64,000 nucleotides of DNA from Streptococcus sp. sy004 (GTDB taxonomy: Bacteria > Bacillota > Bacilli > Lactobacillales > Streptococcaceae): assembly GCF_007859205.1 (NCBI RefSeq), contig NZ_VOHP01000003.1, forward strand, positions 91,101 to 155,100. Direction: 5' to 3'. A model generated the notes under the pieces. That model searched no databases, was not told the DNA's origin, and saw nothing but the letters and a program-made list of their open reading frames with translations. Within the stretch, counting starts at the first letter, position 1, and each line of letters opens with the position of its first letter. Shown here in pieces: positions 46,678-57,219 of this stretch. Both the position numbers and the translations under genes were made by a program.

Positions 46678-48039
46678 ATGACACCACAAGAACAACAATT
46701 TTGGCAGCGTTTTTTAAGTTTAGCTGAAACACATGTAGGCCAAAATGCTTATCAATATTATATTAAACCTGCTAAATTACTACATATCAAAGCAAATATT
46801 GCTACGATTCAACTCGATGCTCAGATAAAGTTACTTTTTTGGGAAAAAACTGCTGAAAATCTGATTACAGTAATTGGCTTTGAGGTTTTTGACCAAGAAA
46901 TTAAAACAAATTATGTCATTGGCGAGCAAGAAGATAGCCAAAAAGAAGTCAATAGTGACTCAATAGCTGACTTTGTGACGCAAACTGTAGTGACAAAACC
47001 ATTACAAACTTTCCCATCAAATCTAAATGGAAGTTACCATTTTAGTAATTTTATTCAAGGAAAGGGAAATGAATGGGCAGTTTCAGCCTGTTTGGCAACT
47101 ACAGATAAGCCTGGCATCAACTACAATCCTTTATTTATTTGGGGAGGACCAGGTTTAGGAAAAACCCATCTGCTTAATGCAGTTGGTAATGCTATACAAA
47201 ATGATGAACCACTCGCACGAATCCTTTATATTACAACTGAGAACTTTGTCAATGAATTTGTCACAGCCACTCGACTTGGAACAATGGATGATTTCCGTGA
47301 AAAGTTCCGTAATCTTGATGTGCTTTTAATTGACGATGTGCAATTTTTAGCCAATAAAGAAAGCACACAAGAAGAATTTTTCAATATCTTCAATACTTTA
47401 CATGATAAGAAAAAACAAATTATCTTAACGAGTGATCGTGCCCCAAAAAGCCTAGAATCGCTGCCTGATCGCTTGGTTACACGTTTTGCTTGGGATTTGA
47501 CTGTTCATATCACACCGCCTGATTTTGAAACGCGTGTTGCCATCATTGAAGATAAAATCCAACAATATGATTTTAACTTTGAAAAAGATGCGATTGAATA
47601 TCTGGCAAATCTTGTTGATTCCAACGTCCGTGATCTAGAAGGTGCCTTAAAAAATATCCATCTGGCTACTAATCTTGAAAAAGCAAAAGTGATTACCGTT
47701 GAGCTGGTAGCCAAAGCCATCCGTTCACGAACAACAGAAGCACCAAAAATCAATGTCATTCCCATTGAAACCATCCAAGAAGAAGTTGGTAAATTTTATG
47801 GTGTCACTGTCAAGGAAATTAAATCAACTAAACGACCACAAAATCTAGCCCTAGCTAGACAAGTTGCTATTTATTTATCGCGTGAATTAACTGACAATAG
47901 TACGACCAAAATTGGTAAAGAATTTGGAGGACGTGACCATTCTACTGTTCTTCATGCTTACAACAAGATTAAAAATATGATGACCCAGGATGAAAGTCTA
48001 AGTATTGAAATCAACACCATCAAAAATAAATTAAAATAG
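46678..48039 (+). CDS. dnaA: Chromosomal replication initiator DnaA
   Basis: A 453-residue DnaA: N-terminal domain I ([22 protein letters not shown]), a short linker, the AAA+ domain with Walker [10 protein letters not shown] (about residues 156-164) and Walker [11 protein letters not shown], and domain IV with the DnaA signature [23 protein letters not shown] stretch ([18 protein letters not shown]). It opens oriC and regulates itself. AAAGGAG precedes the ATG. It is flanked on both sides by DnaA-box clusters. Confidence 0.99.
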   Translation: MTPQEQQFWQRFLSLAETHVGQNAYQYYIKPAKLLHIKANIATIQLDAQIKLLFWEKTAENLITVIGFEVFDQEIKTNYVIGEQEDSQKEVNSDSIADFVTQTVVTKPLQTFPSNLNGSYHFSNFIQGKGNEWAVSACLATTDKPGINYNPLFIWGGPGLGKTHLLNAVGNAIQNDEPLARILYITTENFVNEFVTATRLGTMDDFREKFRNLDVLLIDDVQFLANKESTQEEFFNIFNTLHDKKKQIILTSDRAPKSLESLPDRLVTRFAWDLTVHITPPDFETRVAIIEDKIQQYDFNFEKDAIEYLANLVDSNVRDLEGALKNIHLATNLEKAKVITVELVAKAIRSRTTEAPKINVIPIETIQEEVGKFYGVTVKEIKSTKRPQNLALARQVAIYLSRELTDNSTTKIGKEFGGRDHSTVLHAYNKIKNMMTQDESLSIEINTIKNKLK

Positions 48040-48042
48040 TCT

Positions 48043-48182
48043 TGTGGAAAAGATAAACAATTATGGTAAGTTATCCACAAGTTGTGAACAAGTTTAATCC
48101 CTTGATAAACTTTACTTCGGGATATTTTTCCACCTTATCCACAAGACCTACTACTACTACTAAATTTATTATTATATAAATA
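48043..48182. promoter_or_regulatory. oriC part 2: DnaA boxes, DnaA-trio and AT-rich unwinding region
   Basis: Boxes: TTTTCCACA (48043-48051, minus), TTATCCACA (48071-48079, plus), TTGTTCACA (48083-48091, minus), then abutting TTTTCCACC (48126-48134) and TTATCCACA (48135-48143). Four bases later come five CTA triplets (48148-48162), the complement of the 3'-GAT DnaA-trio, then about 20 nt of pure A/T. This matches the layout of the Bacillus basal unwinding system. The dnaN promoter must lie in or near it. Confidence 0.9.
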
Positions 48183-48193
48183 AAGGAGTTCTC

Positions 48194-49330
48194 ATGATCA
48201 AATTTTCTATCAACAAGGCTTTCTTTCTTCAATCTTTAAATATCACAAAACGTGCAATTTCTTCTAAAAATGCCATTCCGATTTTATCAAGTTTGAAATT
48301 AGAAATCAGTCAAGAAGGTATTACCTTAACTGGTTCAAATGGACAAATTTCAATTGAGCATTTTATCAGTCAAGATAATCAAAATTCTGGCCTTTTAATC
48401 AGCTCACCAGGTAGTATTTTGTTGGAAGCTAATTTCTTCATCAATATTATTTCTAGTTTGCCAGATGTTACTTTAGATTTAGAAGAGATTGAGCATCATC
48501 AAGTGGTAATTAGAAGTGGAAAATCAGAAATTACACTTAAAGGAAAAGATGTTGATCAGTACCCACGCTTACAAGAAATGACAACACAAAATCCTTTAGT
48601 TTTTAATACGAAATTATTAAAAAACTTAATTTTAGAAACAGCTTTTGCAGCTAGTACTCAAGAAAGTCGTCCTATCTTGACAGGAGTGCACTTTGTTTTA
48701 CAAAATGAGACAGACTTTAAAGCAGTGGCAACAGATTCTCATCGAATGAGTCAGCGTCAATTAAATTTAGATAAAGCTGGAGATCATTTCGATGTTGTTT
48801 TACCTAGCAAGTCACTAAGAGAATTGTCAGCTGTTTTTACAGACGATATTGAAACAGTTGAAGTTTTCTTCTCAACCAACCAAATGCTCTTTAGAAGTGA
48901 AAATATTAGCTTCTACACTCGTTTACTTGAAGGAGCTTATCCAGATACAGATCGTCTATTGGTATCAAGTTTTGAAACGGAAATGGTTTGTCAGGTTGCA
49001 AGCTTACGTTCAGCAATGGAACGTGCCTTCTTGGTATCTAATGCTAGTCAAAATGGTACGGTTAAATTAGAGATTAAACAAGGTCAAGTTACTGCTCATG
49101 TTAATTCTCCTGAGGTGGGTAAGGTGAATGAACAAATTGAAACAGAGGAATTAGCAGGGAATGATTTAACGATTAGCTTTAATCCAACCTATTTGATTGA
49201 AGCCTTGAAAGCTCTAAAGAGTGAAACAGTTAGAATTCGTTTTATTTCTCCAGTTCGTCCATTTACTTTAACGCCTGGCGATGCTAGTGAAAATTTTGTT
49301 CAACTGATTACGCCAGTACGTACTAATTAG
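48194..49330 (+). CDS. dnaN: DNA polymerase III beta subunit (sliding clamp)
   Basis: A 378-residue three-domain clamp: MIKFSINKAFFLQSLNITKRAISSKNAIPILSSL, RPILTGVHF in domain II and the C-terminal LITPVRT(N). AAGGAG precedes the ATG. It encircles DNA and tethers polymerases. It ends in a clear terminator and is separated from dnaA by the origin. Confidence 0.98.
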   Translation: MIKFSINKAFFLQSLNITKRAISSKNAIPILSSLKLEISQEGITLTGSNGQISIEHFISQDNQNSGLLISSPGSILLEANFFINIISSLPDVTLDLEEIEHHQVVIRSGKSEITLKGKDVDQYPRLQEMTTQNPLVFNTKLLKNLILETAFAASTQESRPILTGVHFVLQNETDFKAVATDSHRMSQRQLNLDKAGDHFDVVLPSKSLRELSAVFTDDIETVEVFFSTNQMLFRSENISFYTRLLEGAYPDTDRLLVSSFETEMVCQVASLRSAMERAFLVSNASQNGTVKLEIKQGQVTAHVNSPEVGKVNEQIETEELAGNDLTISFNPTYLIEALKALKSETVRIRFISPVRPFTLTPGDASENFVQLITPVRTN

Positions 49331-49333
49331 AAT

Positions 49334-49362
49334 AAAGAACTTCCTTGTGAAGTTCTTTTTTG
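49334..49362 (+). terminator. dnaN terminator
   Basis: 10-bp stem AAAGAACTTC/GAAGTTCTTT with a 5-nt loop, then T. Confidence 0.9.
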
Positions 49363-49403
49363 TTATAATTGTGTTAAATATTGATTCAGAGAGGAAAGTA
49401 ACC

Positions 49404-49598
49404 ATGTATGAGTTGGGAAGCTTAGTAGAAATGAAAAAACCGCATGCTTGTCTTATCAAAGAAACTGGTAAAAAAGCAAATTGTTGGCTGATTAAACGAT
49501 TAGGAGCTGATATCAAATTACACTGTCAAAACTGTCAACATGAGCTTATGATGAGTCGATATGATTTTGAACGTCGTTTGAAAAAAATTTTAGATTAA
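49404..49598 (+). CDS. DUF951 family protein
   Basis: A 64-residue protein of the DUF951 (YyzM-like) family: YELGSLVEMKKPHAC at the start, then CWLIKRLGADIKLHCQNCQHELMMSRYDFERRLKKIL. Cys residues in HCQNCQH and the early HAC suggest a metal site. Nucleic-acid binding has been proposed for the family; the function is unknown. ATG 49404 has GAGGAAAG before it; the 19 codons upstream overlap the terminator and -10 box (TATAAT, 49364-49369). Confidence 0.85.
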   Translation: MYELGSLVEMKKPHACLIKETGKKANCWLIKRLGADIKLHCQNCQHELMMSRYDFERRLKKILD

Positions 49599-49691
49599 AC
49601 CAATAGAAAGACTAAGGCTTCATCTAGCTTATTTAAGTAAATTTTGGTACAATGGTGATGATTAAGTTTTTAAGATGGAGATAAATAAGCT

Positions 49692-50807
49692 ATGGCTTTA
49701 ACAGCAGGTATCGTTGGTTTACCAAACGTCGGTAAATCAACTCTATTTAATGCAATTACAAAGGCAGGAGCAGAAGCTGCCAATTATCCTTTTGCGACTA
49801 TTGATCCTAATGTTGGTATGGTTGAAGTACCAGATCATCGTTTACAGAAGTTGACAGAGTTGATTACACCTAAAAAAACAGTACCAACAACCTTTGAATT
49901 TACAGATATTGCAGGAATTGTTAAGGGAGCTTCAAAAGGTGAAGGACTGGGCAATAAATTTTTGGCCAATATCCGTGAAGTAGATGCCATTGTGCATGTG
50001 GTTCGTGCTTTTGACGATGAAAATGTTATGCGTGAACAAGGTCGTGAGTCAGCTTTTGTTGATCCAATTGCTGATATTGAAACAATTAACTTAGAACTGA
50101 TTTTAGCTGATTTAGAAAGTATCAATAAGCGCTATGCTCGTGTTGAGAAGATGGCTAGAACCCAAAAAGATAAGGAATCAGTTGCAGAATTTGCAGTCTT
50201 AGAAAAAATTAAACCAGTTTTAGAAGATGGCAAATCAGCTCGTACAGTAGAATTTACAGATGAAGAATTGAAAGTTGTCAAGGGTTTATTTTTATTGACG
50301 ACTAAACCAGTTTTGTATGTGGCTAATGTCGATGAAGACAAGGTTGCTGCTCCTGATGAAATTTCCTATGTTCAAGCGATTCGTGACTTTGCAGCAACTG
50401 AAAATGCAGAAGTAGTAGTTATTTCAGCGCGTGCAGAAGAAGAAATCTCAGAACTTGATGATGAAGATAAGCAAGAATTTCTAGAAGCTATTGGCCTGGC
50501 AGAGTCTGGTGTTGATAAATTGACACGAGCAGCCTATCATTTACTTGGTTTGGGAACTTATTTTACTGCGGGAGAAAAAGAAGTGCGAGCTTGGACTTTT
50601 AAACGTGGAATTAAAGCACCGCAAGCTGCAGGTATTATTCATTCTGACTTTGAGAAAGGTTTTATTAGAGCAGTAACCATGTCTTATGACGATTTAATGA
50701 CTTATGGTAGTGAAAAAGCTGTTAAAGAAGCGGGTCGTTTACGAGAAGAAGGAAAAGACTATATTGTCCAAGACGGCGATATTATGGAATTCCGTTTTAA
50801 TGTTTAA
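49692..50807 (+). CDS. ychF: Redox-responsive ATPase/GTPase YchF
   Basis: A 371-residue Obg-family P-loop protein: G1 GLPNVGKSTLFNAIT (residues 8-22), DIAGIVKGASKGEGLGNKFL, a helical insertion and a C-terminal TGS-like domain (KEVRAWTFKRGIKAPQAAGIIHSDFEKGFIRA). YchF prefers ATP over GTP and binds ribosomes, with a role in stress. It is a standard neighbour of pth in streptococci. Confidence 0.97.
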   Translation: MALTAGIVGLPNVGKSTLFNAITKAGAEAANYPFATIDPNVGMVEVPDHRLQKLTELITPKKTVPTTFEFTDIAGIVKGASKGEGLGNKFLANIREVDAIVHVVRAFDDENVMREQGRESAFVDPIADIETINLELILADLESINKRYARVEKMARTQKDKESVAEFAVLEKIKPVLEDGKSARTVEFTDEELKVVKGLFLLTTKPVLYVANVDEDKVAAPDEISYVQAIRDFAATENAEVVVISARAEEEISELDDEDKQEFLEAIGLAESGVDKLTRAAYHLLGLGTYFTAGEKEVRAWTFKRGIKAPQAAGIIHSDFEKGFIRAVTMSYDDLMTYGSEKAVKEAGRLREEGKDYIVQDGDIMEFRFNV

Positions 50808-50817
50808 TTCAATTAAG

Positions 50818-50870
50818 AGGAAGTGAGAGAAGCTGTTTGTTTAATCAAATACTTTGGTCACTTCCCTTTT
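50818..50870 (+). terminator. Possible terminator after ychF
   Basis: AGGAAGTGA/TCACTTCCCT arms separated by a 31-nt loop and followed by TTTT. The loop is long, so termination may be partial. Confidence 0.5.
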
Positions 50871-50888
50871 ACTGTTTAAGGAGAAAAT

Positions 50889-51458
50889 ATGGTAAAAATG
50901 ATTGTGGGTTTAGGTAACCCAGGCTCAAAATATGAAAAAACACGTCATAATATTGGTTTTATGTCGATTGACAGACTTGTAAAGGAACTTGACGTAAACT
51001 TTACAGAGGATAAGATTTTTAAAGCGATGCTTGGTTGGTCTTTTATCCAACAGGAAAAAGTGTATTTTGTTAAGCCTTTGACTTATATGAACAATAGCGG
51101 TTTGGCAGTTAGGGCTCTGTTAACTTATTATAATATTTCAGTAGAAGATTTAATCGTTATTTATGATGATTTAGACTTAGAAGTAGGTAAGATTCGCTTT
51201 AGAAACAAAGGTTCTGCGGGCGGTCATAATGGAATTAAAAGCATTATTAGTCAATTAAATACTCAAGAATTTGATCGAATTAAGATTGGCATAGGTCGTC
51301 CTAAACCTAAGATGACGGTTATCAATCATGTATTAGGAAATTTTGAACAAGAGGAATTGATTTTAATAGAAAATACGCTTGACAAAGTTGACAAATCTGT
51401 AAACTATTACTTGACAAGTCGTGATTTTGAAGCGACGATGAGACAGTACAATGGCTAA
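50889..51458 (+). CDS. pth: Peptidyl-tRNA hydrolase
   Basis: A 189-residue Pth: [24 protein letters not shown] with the catalytic histidine in [46 protein letters not shown]. It recycles peptidyl-tRNAs. It overlaps mfd by 8 nt. Confidence 0.98.
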   Translation: MVKMIVGLGNPGSKYEKTRHNIGFMSIDRLVKELDVNFTEDKIFKAMLGWSFIQQEKVYFVKPLTYMNNSGLAVRALLTYYNISVEDLIVIYDDLDLEVGKIRFRNKGSAGGHNGIKSIISQLNTQEFDRIKIGIGRPKPKMTVINHVLGNFEQEELILIENTLDKVDKSVNYYLTSRDFEATMRQYNG

Positions 51459-54400
51459 CCAAACATTATTAGATGTCTTTACTCAAAATAAACAAATTGA
51501 AGATTGGCTAACTCAAGGAACTGCTTTGGAACGACAGCTAGTTATGGGGCTATCTGGTTCGAGTAAGAGCTTGGCCATGGCAGCTTACTGGCAAAAAAAT
51601 CGCTCTAAGTTAGTGATTCTGACAGCAACTCATCATGAATCAGAACAACTAGCCAGTGATTTATCAGATTTACTAGGTGAAGACATCGTCTATCAGTTTT
51701 TTATGGATGATGCCTTACTTGGTGAATTTTTACTTAGTTCTCAAGAAAAGTCACGTTCTCGTTTAGAAACATTAAATTTTCTTTTGGATCCTGTTGCTGA
51801 AGGCATTGTCATTCTTAGTTTGGCAGCCTGTCGCTTACCTTTAGCAAATCCCGACATTTATCAAAAAAGTTTACTTAATTTGACTCTAGGTCAGGAACTA
51901 TCTCCTGTTGAGTTAAGCCAAAAATTGATTAATTTAGGCTATGAAAAGGTTAGTCAGGTTAGTCAGTTAGGGCAATTTAGCCAACGTGGCGATATCTTTG
52001 ATATTTATGATAGTCAATCTGATCGAGCTTATCGTCTTGAATTTTTTGGTGATGAGATTGATGGCATTCGCCTTTTTGATAGTCAAAGTCAAAAATCTTT
52101 AGAAAACTTAGAAACAATTTTAATTAGTCCAGCAGATGAGATGATTCTATTAGATGACGATTTTGATCGTTGTGCCCAGATATTAGAAAATTCAAGGCGG
52201 TCAACTCCTTTAAGTGATTATTTGGAACAAGTTTTATTAGCTAGTCAACAAAGAAGAAGACATGAAGATTTTAGGCAATTTTTACCCTATTTTTATGAAA
52301 AGATTTGGACTATATTAGACTATTTACCAAAAGAAACTCCAATATTTTTTGATGATTTTCAGAAACTGGTTGATCGTCATGCCAAGTTAGATTTAGATAT
52401 AGCTCATTACTTGACAGATCGTTTACAAGAAGGAAAGGCTTTACCAAGTCAAACCTATTTGGCAAATAGTTATCAAAATTTACGTCACTATCAACCAGCT
52501 ACCTTTTTTTCTAATTTTCATAAGGGATTAGGAAACATCAGATTTCAAAAAATTTACAATTTGACCCAGTATCCGATGCAAGATTTTTATCATCAATTAC
52601 CACTTTTAGTTGATGAACTCAATCGTTATCAAAAAAATGGTGCAACGGTCATTTTACAGCTAAATACAGATAAAAGTTTACAAGAGTTACAAGCAACTTT
52701 ACAAGATTATCAAGTTGAGGTGTTGGTTACAAGTAGTCAGCAAATTGAAAAAGGTAGCATTCAACTGCTAATAGGCAATCTAGCTCAGGGGTTTTATTTT
52801 GCTGATGAGAAACTTGCTTTATTGACAGAAAAAGAAATTTTCCATAAAAAAATAAAACGTAAAATACGCCGTCAACATTTGAGTAATGCTGAACGACTAA
52901 AAGATTATAATGAATTAGAAACAGGAGATTATGTTGTTCACCATGTCCATGGTATCGGTCAATTTCTTGGTCTTGAAACCATTGAAATCAATGGGGTGCA
53001 TAGGGATTACTTAACCATTCAATATCAAAATCAGGATAGGATTTCTGTTCCCATTGATCAAATTGACAGTTTGTCAAAATACCTATCAAGTGATGGTAAA
53101 GAACCGAAACTTAACAAATTAAACGATGGTCGCTTCAAAAAGACCAAACAAAAAGTAGTCAAGCAGGTTGAAGATATTGCGGATGATTTGTTGCAACTCT
53201 ATGCTGAACGTAGTCAATTAAAAGGTTTTGCGTTTTCGCCAGATGATACTAGTCAAATTGATTTTGACAATGATTTTGCTTACGCTGAAACAGATGATCA
53301 ATTGCGTTCCATTAAAGAAATCAAACAGGATATGGAAATGGATCGGCCAATGGATCGTCTATTGGTTGGCGATGTTGGTTTTGGTAAGACAGAAGTTGCC
53401 ATGCGAGCTGCTTTTAAGGCAGTTAATGATGGCAAGCAAGTTGCTGTTTTAGTGCCGACAACAGTCTTAGCGCAACAACATTATGTTAATTTCAAGGAAC
53501 GTTTTAGCAATTTTGCAGTTGAAGTAGGTGTTTTGAGCCGATTTCAGACTAAAAAAGAACAAGTTGACACACTTGTCAAGTTGAGTAAAGGTCAAGTTGA
53601 CATTATTATCGGTACTCATCGTCTATTATCAAAGGATGTAGAATTTTCTGATTTAGGTTTGTTAATCATTGATGAGGAGCAACGTTTCGGTGTCAAGCAT
53701 AAAGAGAGACTAAAAGAATTAAAAAATAAGATTGATGTGCTAACCTTGACAGCTACTCCGATACCAAGAACTTTACACATGTCCATGTTAGGTATTCGAG
53801 ATTTATCTGTGATTGAAACCCCTCCAACTAATCGTTATCCTGTTCAAACTTATGTTATGGAGACAAATCCTGGCTTAATTAGGGAAGCAACGTTAAGAGA
53901 AATTGATCGAGGTGGCCAAGTCTTTTACGTTTACAATCGAGTTGACACTTTGGAACAAAAAGTTTCTGAATTACAGGACTTGATTCCTGAAGCCTCAATA
54001 GGTTTTGTTCATGGTCAAATGAGTGAAATTCAGTTAGAAAATACACTCTTAGACTTTATTGATGGAGCTTATGATGTGTTGGTTGCGACAACAATTATTG
54101 AAACAGGCGTTGACATCGCTAATGTTAATACCTTATTTATCGAAAATGCGGATTATATGGGTTTGTCAACCTTGTATCAACTTAGAGGGAGGGTTGGACG
54201 TAGTAATCGTATTGCCTATGCCTATCTCATGTATCGTCGAGATAAGATTTTGACCGAAGTTTCTGAAAAACGTCTGGAGGCCATAAAAGGTTTTACAGAG
54301 TTAGGTAGTGGCTTTAAGATTGCTATGCGAGATCTGTCTATTCGTGGAGCTGGAAATCTTTTGGGAGCTTCACAAAGTGGGTTCATTGACTCAGTTGGAT

Positions 54401-54963
54401 TTGAGCTTTACTCACAACTTCTAGAAGAAGCTTTGGCTAAGAAGCAAGGACAGGTTAAGGTTCGTCAAAAAGGTAATGCTGAGCTGAATCTTCAAATGGA
54501 TGCCTATATTCCTAAGAATTATATTACAGATGAGCGTCAAAAGATTGAAGTTTACAAACGCATTCGTGAATTGGTTAATCGTTTGGATTATGAAAATTTA
54601 CAGGATGAACTAATTGATCGTTTTGGTGAATACCCAGATTCAGTCGCTTATCTATTAGAAATTGCTTTAATAAAATCTCAGTTAGACCAAGTTTTTGTTG
54701 AAGTAGTTGAACGTCAACTTGATCGGTTGACCGTTCGTTTTGAAAAAGTCATTCAATCCTATTTCTTAACACAAGATTATTTTGAAGCCTTATCTAAAAC
54801 TAAGTTGAAGGCTAGAATTAGCGAGTATGAAGGCAAAATTGAAGTGATTTTTGACATTAGAAATAAAAAAGATTATGCGATTTTAGAGGAATTAGGAAAG
54901 TTCGGGGAGGCTTGTTGTGACATCAAAGCAAGAAAAACAGCTCAATCAAGCCAAGAAGGCTAG
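51451..54963 (+). CDS. mfd: Transcription-repair coupling factor Mfd
   Basis: A 1170-residue Mfd: an N-terminal UvrB-like region (degenerate helicase), the RNA-polymerase-interacting domain ([22 protein letters not shown], about residue 490), superfamily II helicase motifs (Walker [42 protein letters not shown]) and a C-terminal TRCF domain. It releases stalled polymerase and recruits UvrA. It overlaps pth (8 nt) and the following flippase gene (47 nt), and contains palindrome copy 6. Confidence 0.98.
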   Translation: MANQTLLDVFTQNKQIEDWLTQGTALERQLVMGLSGSSKSLAMAAYWQKNRSKLVILTATHHESEQLASDLSDLLGEDIVYQFFMDDALLGEFLLSSQEKSRSRLETLNFLLDPVAEGIVILSLAACRLPLANPDIYQKSLLNLTLGQELSPVELSQKLINLGYEKVSQVSQLGQFSQRGDIFDIYDSQSDRAYRLEFFGDEIDGIRLFDSQSQKSLENLETILISPADEMILLDDDFDRCAQILENSRRSTPLSDYLEQVLLASQQRRRHEDFRQFLPYFYEKIWTILDYLPKETPIFFDDFQKLVDRHAKLDLDIAHYLTDRLQEGKALPSQTYLANSYQNLRHYQPATFFSNFHKGLGNIRFQKIYNLTQYPMQDFYHQLPLLVDELNRYQKNGATVILQLNTDKSLQELQATLQDYQVEVLVTSSQQIEKGSIQLLIGNLAQGFYFADEKLALLTEKEIFHKKIKRKIRRQHLSNAERLKDYNELETGDYVVHHVHGIGQFLGLETIEINGVHRDYLTIQYQNQDRISVPIDQIDSLSKYLSSDGKEPKLNKLNDGRFKKTKQKVVKQVEDIADDLLQLYAERSQLKGFAFSPDDTSQIDFDNDFAYAETDDQLRSIKEIKQDMEMDRPMDRLLVGDVGFGKTEVAMRAAFKAVNDGKQVAVLVPTTVLAQQHYVNFKERFSNFAVEVGVLSRFQTKKEQVDTLVKLSKGQVDIIIGTHRLLSKDVEFSDLGLLIIDEEQRFGVKHKERLKELKNKIDVLTLTATPIPRTLHMSMLGIRDLSVIETPPTNRYPVQTYVMETNPGLIREATLREIDRGGQVFYVYNRVDTLEQKVSELQDLIPEASIGFVHGQMSEIQLENTLLDFIDGAYDVLVATTIIETGVDIANVNTLFIENADYMGLSTLYQLRGRVGRSNRIAYAYLMYRRDKILTEVSEKRLEAIKGFTELGSGFKIAMRDLSIRGAGNLLGASQSGFIDSVGFELYSQLLEEALAKKQGQVKVRQKGNAELNLQMDAYIPKNYITDERQKIEVYKRIRELVNRLDYENLQDELIDRFGEYPDSVAYLLEIALIKSQLDQVFVEVVERQLDRLTVRFEKVIQSYFLTQDYFEALSKTKLKARISEYEGKIEVIFDIRNKKDYAILEELGKFGEACCDIKARKTAQSSQEG
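53564..53579. repeat. Palindrome TTGACA-N4-TGTCAA (copy 6, in mfd)
   Basis: TTGACA-CACT-TGTCAA inside the mfd coding sequence. A 3-nt-spaced version, TTGACA-GTT-TGTCAA, lies at 53063-53077 in the same gene. Confidence 0.8.
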
Positions 54964-56434
54964 TTTAGTTATTGGGCTTAGTGGCTTCATATCAAAAATT
55001 TTAGCAGCTAGTTATCGCATTCCCTATCAGAATTTGGTTGGGGATAGAGGTTTCTATGCTTACCAGCAGGTCTATCCTTTTTTAGCCATTATTTCAACCT
55101 TGGCTCTGACGGCTTTTCCCAATTTTATGTCTAGTGTCTTACAAAAGAAAGATTTTAATTCTTTAGGAAATTTGACTAGGTTATTGATCAGTTGTTGTTG
55201 GTCAATGGCACTGTTATTAGGCGTCTGTCATCAAACACTAGCTGAGCTTATGGGAGCTAATCAACTAGGTTCTGCCTTATTGGCTGTATCTGTCTTACTT
55301 TTATTGACTCCTTTTTTATCGATTTATCGTGGCTTTGATCAAGGTCTAGGTCAGATGAAAGTAACAGCTATTAGTCAAGTATTGGAACAAACTATTCGTG
55401 TTTTAGTGATTATTGTCGCAGCCTTGTGTTATTTAGGTTATGGTTGGGATATCTATCGCACAGCTAATTTTGCTGCTTGGGGAAATGTGATTGCGAGTTG
55501 CTTTTCTCTAATCTATTTGAGTTTATCAATCAAAATTCAGTGGTTGAGATTTGGTTCATTTAATATGACATTTTGGTCACAATTAAAGCCATTGTTCTTT
55601 TCTAGTTTTGTTTTTACCTTATATGCTATTTATCTCTTACTGTTTCAATTGATTGATGCCTTTTTATTAAAAAATAGTCTAGTTTCCTCTGGAATGAATA
55701 CGATACAAGCAGAGTATCAAAAAGGGATTTATGACCGTGGGCAACCCCTATTACAATTTGGTTTGATTGTATTTATAGCTCTATTTACTAGCTATTTACC
55801 CAAATTCAGTCGTTTGTATGAAGAAGATAGTCAATCTTATAAGCAACTTAGTCAGCATTTTTTAAGCCTGATCTATTATTTGAGTCTAATCTTGACCGTT
55901 GGTTGCTTGATTTTACTTCCCTTAGTCAACCAAGTTCTGTTTAATGATCGTAAAGGCTTAGCTATGTTGCAAGTTTATATGATCTTGATTTTTCTTTCAA
56001 GTTTAGTACAATTTTTTCATCATCATCAATTTATTATAGGGCAACATCGCTCCTCTCTTCGTTGTTTGGTTCTCGGTTTAGTCACAAAACTCTTGCTAAC
56101 AGCTCCTTTAACACATTATTTTGGTCTTGTTGGCAGCAGTTGGTCTAGTGTTTTGAGTTTATGCATTGTTTTACTAGCTTATTTATGGATAAGTCGGAAA
56201 GAGTTTTCGTTTAGGTTTGTCTTTTCTTATAAATATTATCTTAGTTTAGTCGTGATGGGTCGTTTAGTTTGGATTTTATCTAATGTACTGCCTTCATCAA
56301 GTCGTTTAATAACTTTTTTAACTATCATTTTGTCAACTGCTAGTGGAGTTGGTTTATTTGTCCTACTAGCAAGTAAATGGCAGGTTTTTCCGAAAGATCT
56401 GTGGTCCTTTCTACCATTTTTAAGAAAAAAATGA
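54917..56434 (+). CDS. MOP-superfamily flippase (polysaccharide biosynthesis / MurJ-like)
   Basis: A 505-residue membrane protein with about 14 hydrophobic segments, starting [42 protein letters not shown], typical of the YtgP/MurJ-related polysaccharide transporters. In streptococci the homologue next to mfd is regarded as a lipid II flippase. GTG start at 54917 with GGGGAGG 6 nt before it, giving a 47-nt overlap with mfd in another frame. Confidence 0.87.
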   Translation: MTSKQEKQLNQAKKASLVIGLSGFISKILAASYRIPYQNLVGDRGFYAYQQVYPFLAIISTLALTAFPNFMSSVLQKKDFNSLGNLTRLLISCCWSMALLLGVCHQTLAELMGANQLGSALLAVSVLLLLTPFLSIYRGFDQGLGQMKVTAISQVLEQTIRVLVIIVAALCYLGYGWDIYRTANFAAWGNVIASCFSLIYLSLSIKIQWLRFGSFNMTFWSQLKPLFFSSFVFTLYAIYLLLFQLIDAFLLKNSLVSSGMNTIQAEYQKGIYDRGQPLLQFGLIVFIALFTSYLPKFSRLYEEDSQSYKQLSQHFLSLIYYLSLILTVGCLILLPLVNQVLFNDRKGLAMLQVYMILIFLSSLVQFFHHHQFIIGQHRSSLRCLVLGLVTKLLLTAPLTHYFGLVGSSWSSVLSLCIVLLAYLWISRKEFSFRFVFSYKYYLSLVVMGRLVWILSNVLPSSSRLITFLTIILSTASGVGLFVLLASKWQVFPKDLWSFLPFLRKK

Positions 56435-56460
56435 TAGAATGAAAAAATACGAGGTGAGTT

Positions 56461-56733
56461 ATGAGATTAGATAAGTATTTGAAGGTATCCCGAATTATTA
56501 AACGTCGTCCAGTAGCAAAAGAAGTAGCTGATAAGGGACGAATTAAGGTGAATGGTATTTTAGCCAAGTCATCAACTGACTTAAAGATCAATGATCAGAT
56601 TGACATTCGTTTTGGTAATAAGCTATTAACTGTTCGTGTTTTAGAAATGAAAGATAGCACCAAAAAAGAAGACGCTACAAGAATGTATGAAATTGTCAGT
56701 GAGGTAAGGATTGAATCAGATGAGCAAGCCTAA
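56461..56733 (+). CDS. rqcP: S4-domain ribosome quality-control factor RqcP
   Basis: A 90-residue S4 RNA-binding protein: [32 protein letters not shown] (S4 domain), then [22 protein letters not shown]. Proteins of this family (YabO/RqcP, HslR) act with RqcH in alanine tailing of stalled nascent chains. It overlaps divIC by 14 nt. Confidence 0.9.
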   Translation: MRLDKYLKVSRIIKRRPVAKEVADKGRIKVNGILAKSSTDLKINDQIDIRFGNKLLTVRVLEMKDSTKKEDATRMYEIVSEVRIESDEQA

Positions 56734-57091
56734 TGTTTTGCAGATGAATAATGCTTATGTCAACGATGAAAGTTTACGTAAGCGTTATGAAGAAGAGGAG
56801 ACGCGTAAACGTCATCGTTTTATGGGTTGGATTCTGATTTGTATGATGCTTTTGTTCATTTTACCGACCTATAATTTGATTTCAACTTATGAAAAGTTAG
56901 AGAAACGAAGAGTAGAGATTGAAAAATTAGAACAACGTTATCAAGCACTGGTGCTTGAAACAGATGCACAAAAATTGTTAGCCAAGCGTCTCAAAGATTC
57001 ATCTTATATTGAGAAATACGCAAGAGCCAAGTATTACTATTCGCAAACAGGAGAAATTATTTATCCTGTGCCAGATTTATTACCAAAATAG
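56720..57091 (+). CDS. divIC: Cell division protein DivIC (FtsB-like)
   Basis: A 123-residue bitopic protein: a charged cytoplasmic N-terminus, one membrane segment ([21 protein letters not shown], about residues 36-56), then a coiled coil ([22 protein letters not shown]) and a short globular end. It forms the FtsL/DivIB/DivIC divisome complex. ATG 56720 follows AAGGA at 9 nt; the TTG three codons earlier is less likely. Confidence 0.92.
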   Translation: MSKPNVLQMNNAYVNDESLRKRYEEEETRKRHRFMGWILICMMLLFILPTYNLISTYEKLEKRRVEIEKLEQRYQALVLETDAQKLLAKRLKDSSYIEKYARAKYYYSQTGEIIYPVPDLLPK

Positions 57092-57095
57092 ACTT

Positions 57096-57203
57096 ATGGA
57101 TAATTTAATTGAAACGATTGAAAAATTTTTAACCTACTCTGACGATAAGTTGGAAGAATTGTCAGAAAAAAATCAAGCTTTGCGTGAGGAAAAGGTTAAT
57201 TAA
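57096..57203 (+). CDS. Small conserved protein between divIC and the serine hydrolase
   Basis: A 35-residue acidic ORF, MDNLIETIEKFLTYSDDKLEELSEKNQ..., predicted to be one amphipathic or coiled-coil helix without a membrane segment. It starts 4 nt after divIC and ends 16 nt before the next gene. A similarly placed small gene is annotated in S. pneumoniae. Placement in a tight division/cell-wall operon supports it being real, but there is no good ribosome binding site besides coupling to divIC. Confidence 0.65.
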   Translation: MDNLIETIEKFLTYSDDKLEELSEKNQALREEKVN

Positions 57204-57219
57204 GAGAAAGGAGTTGGGC

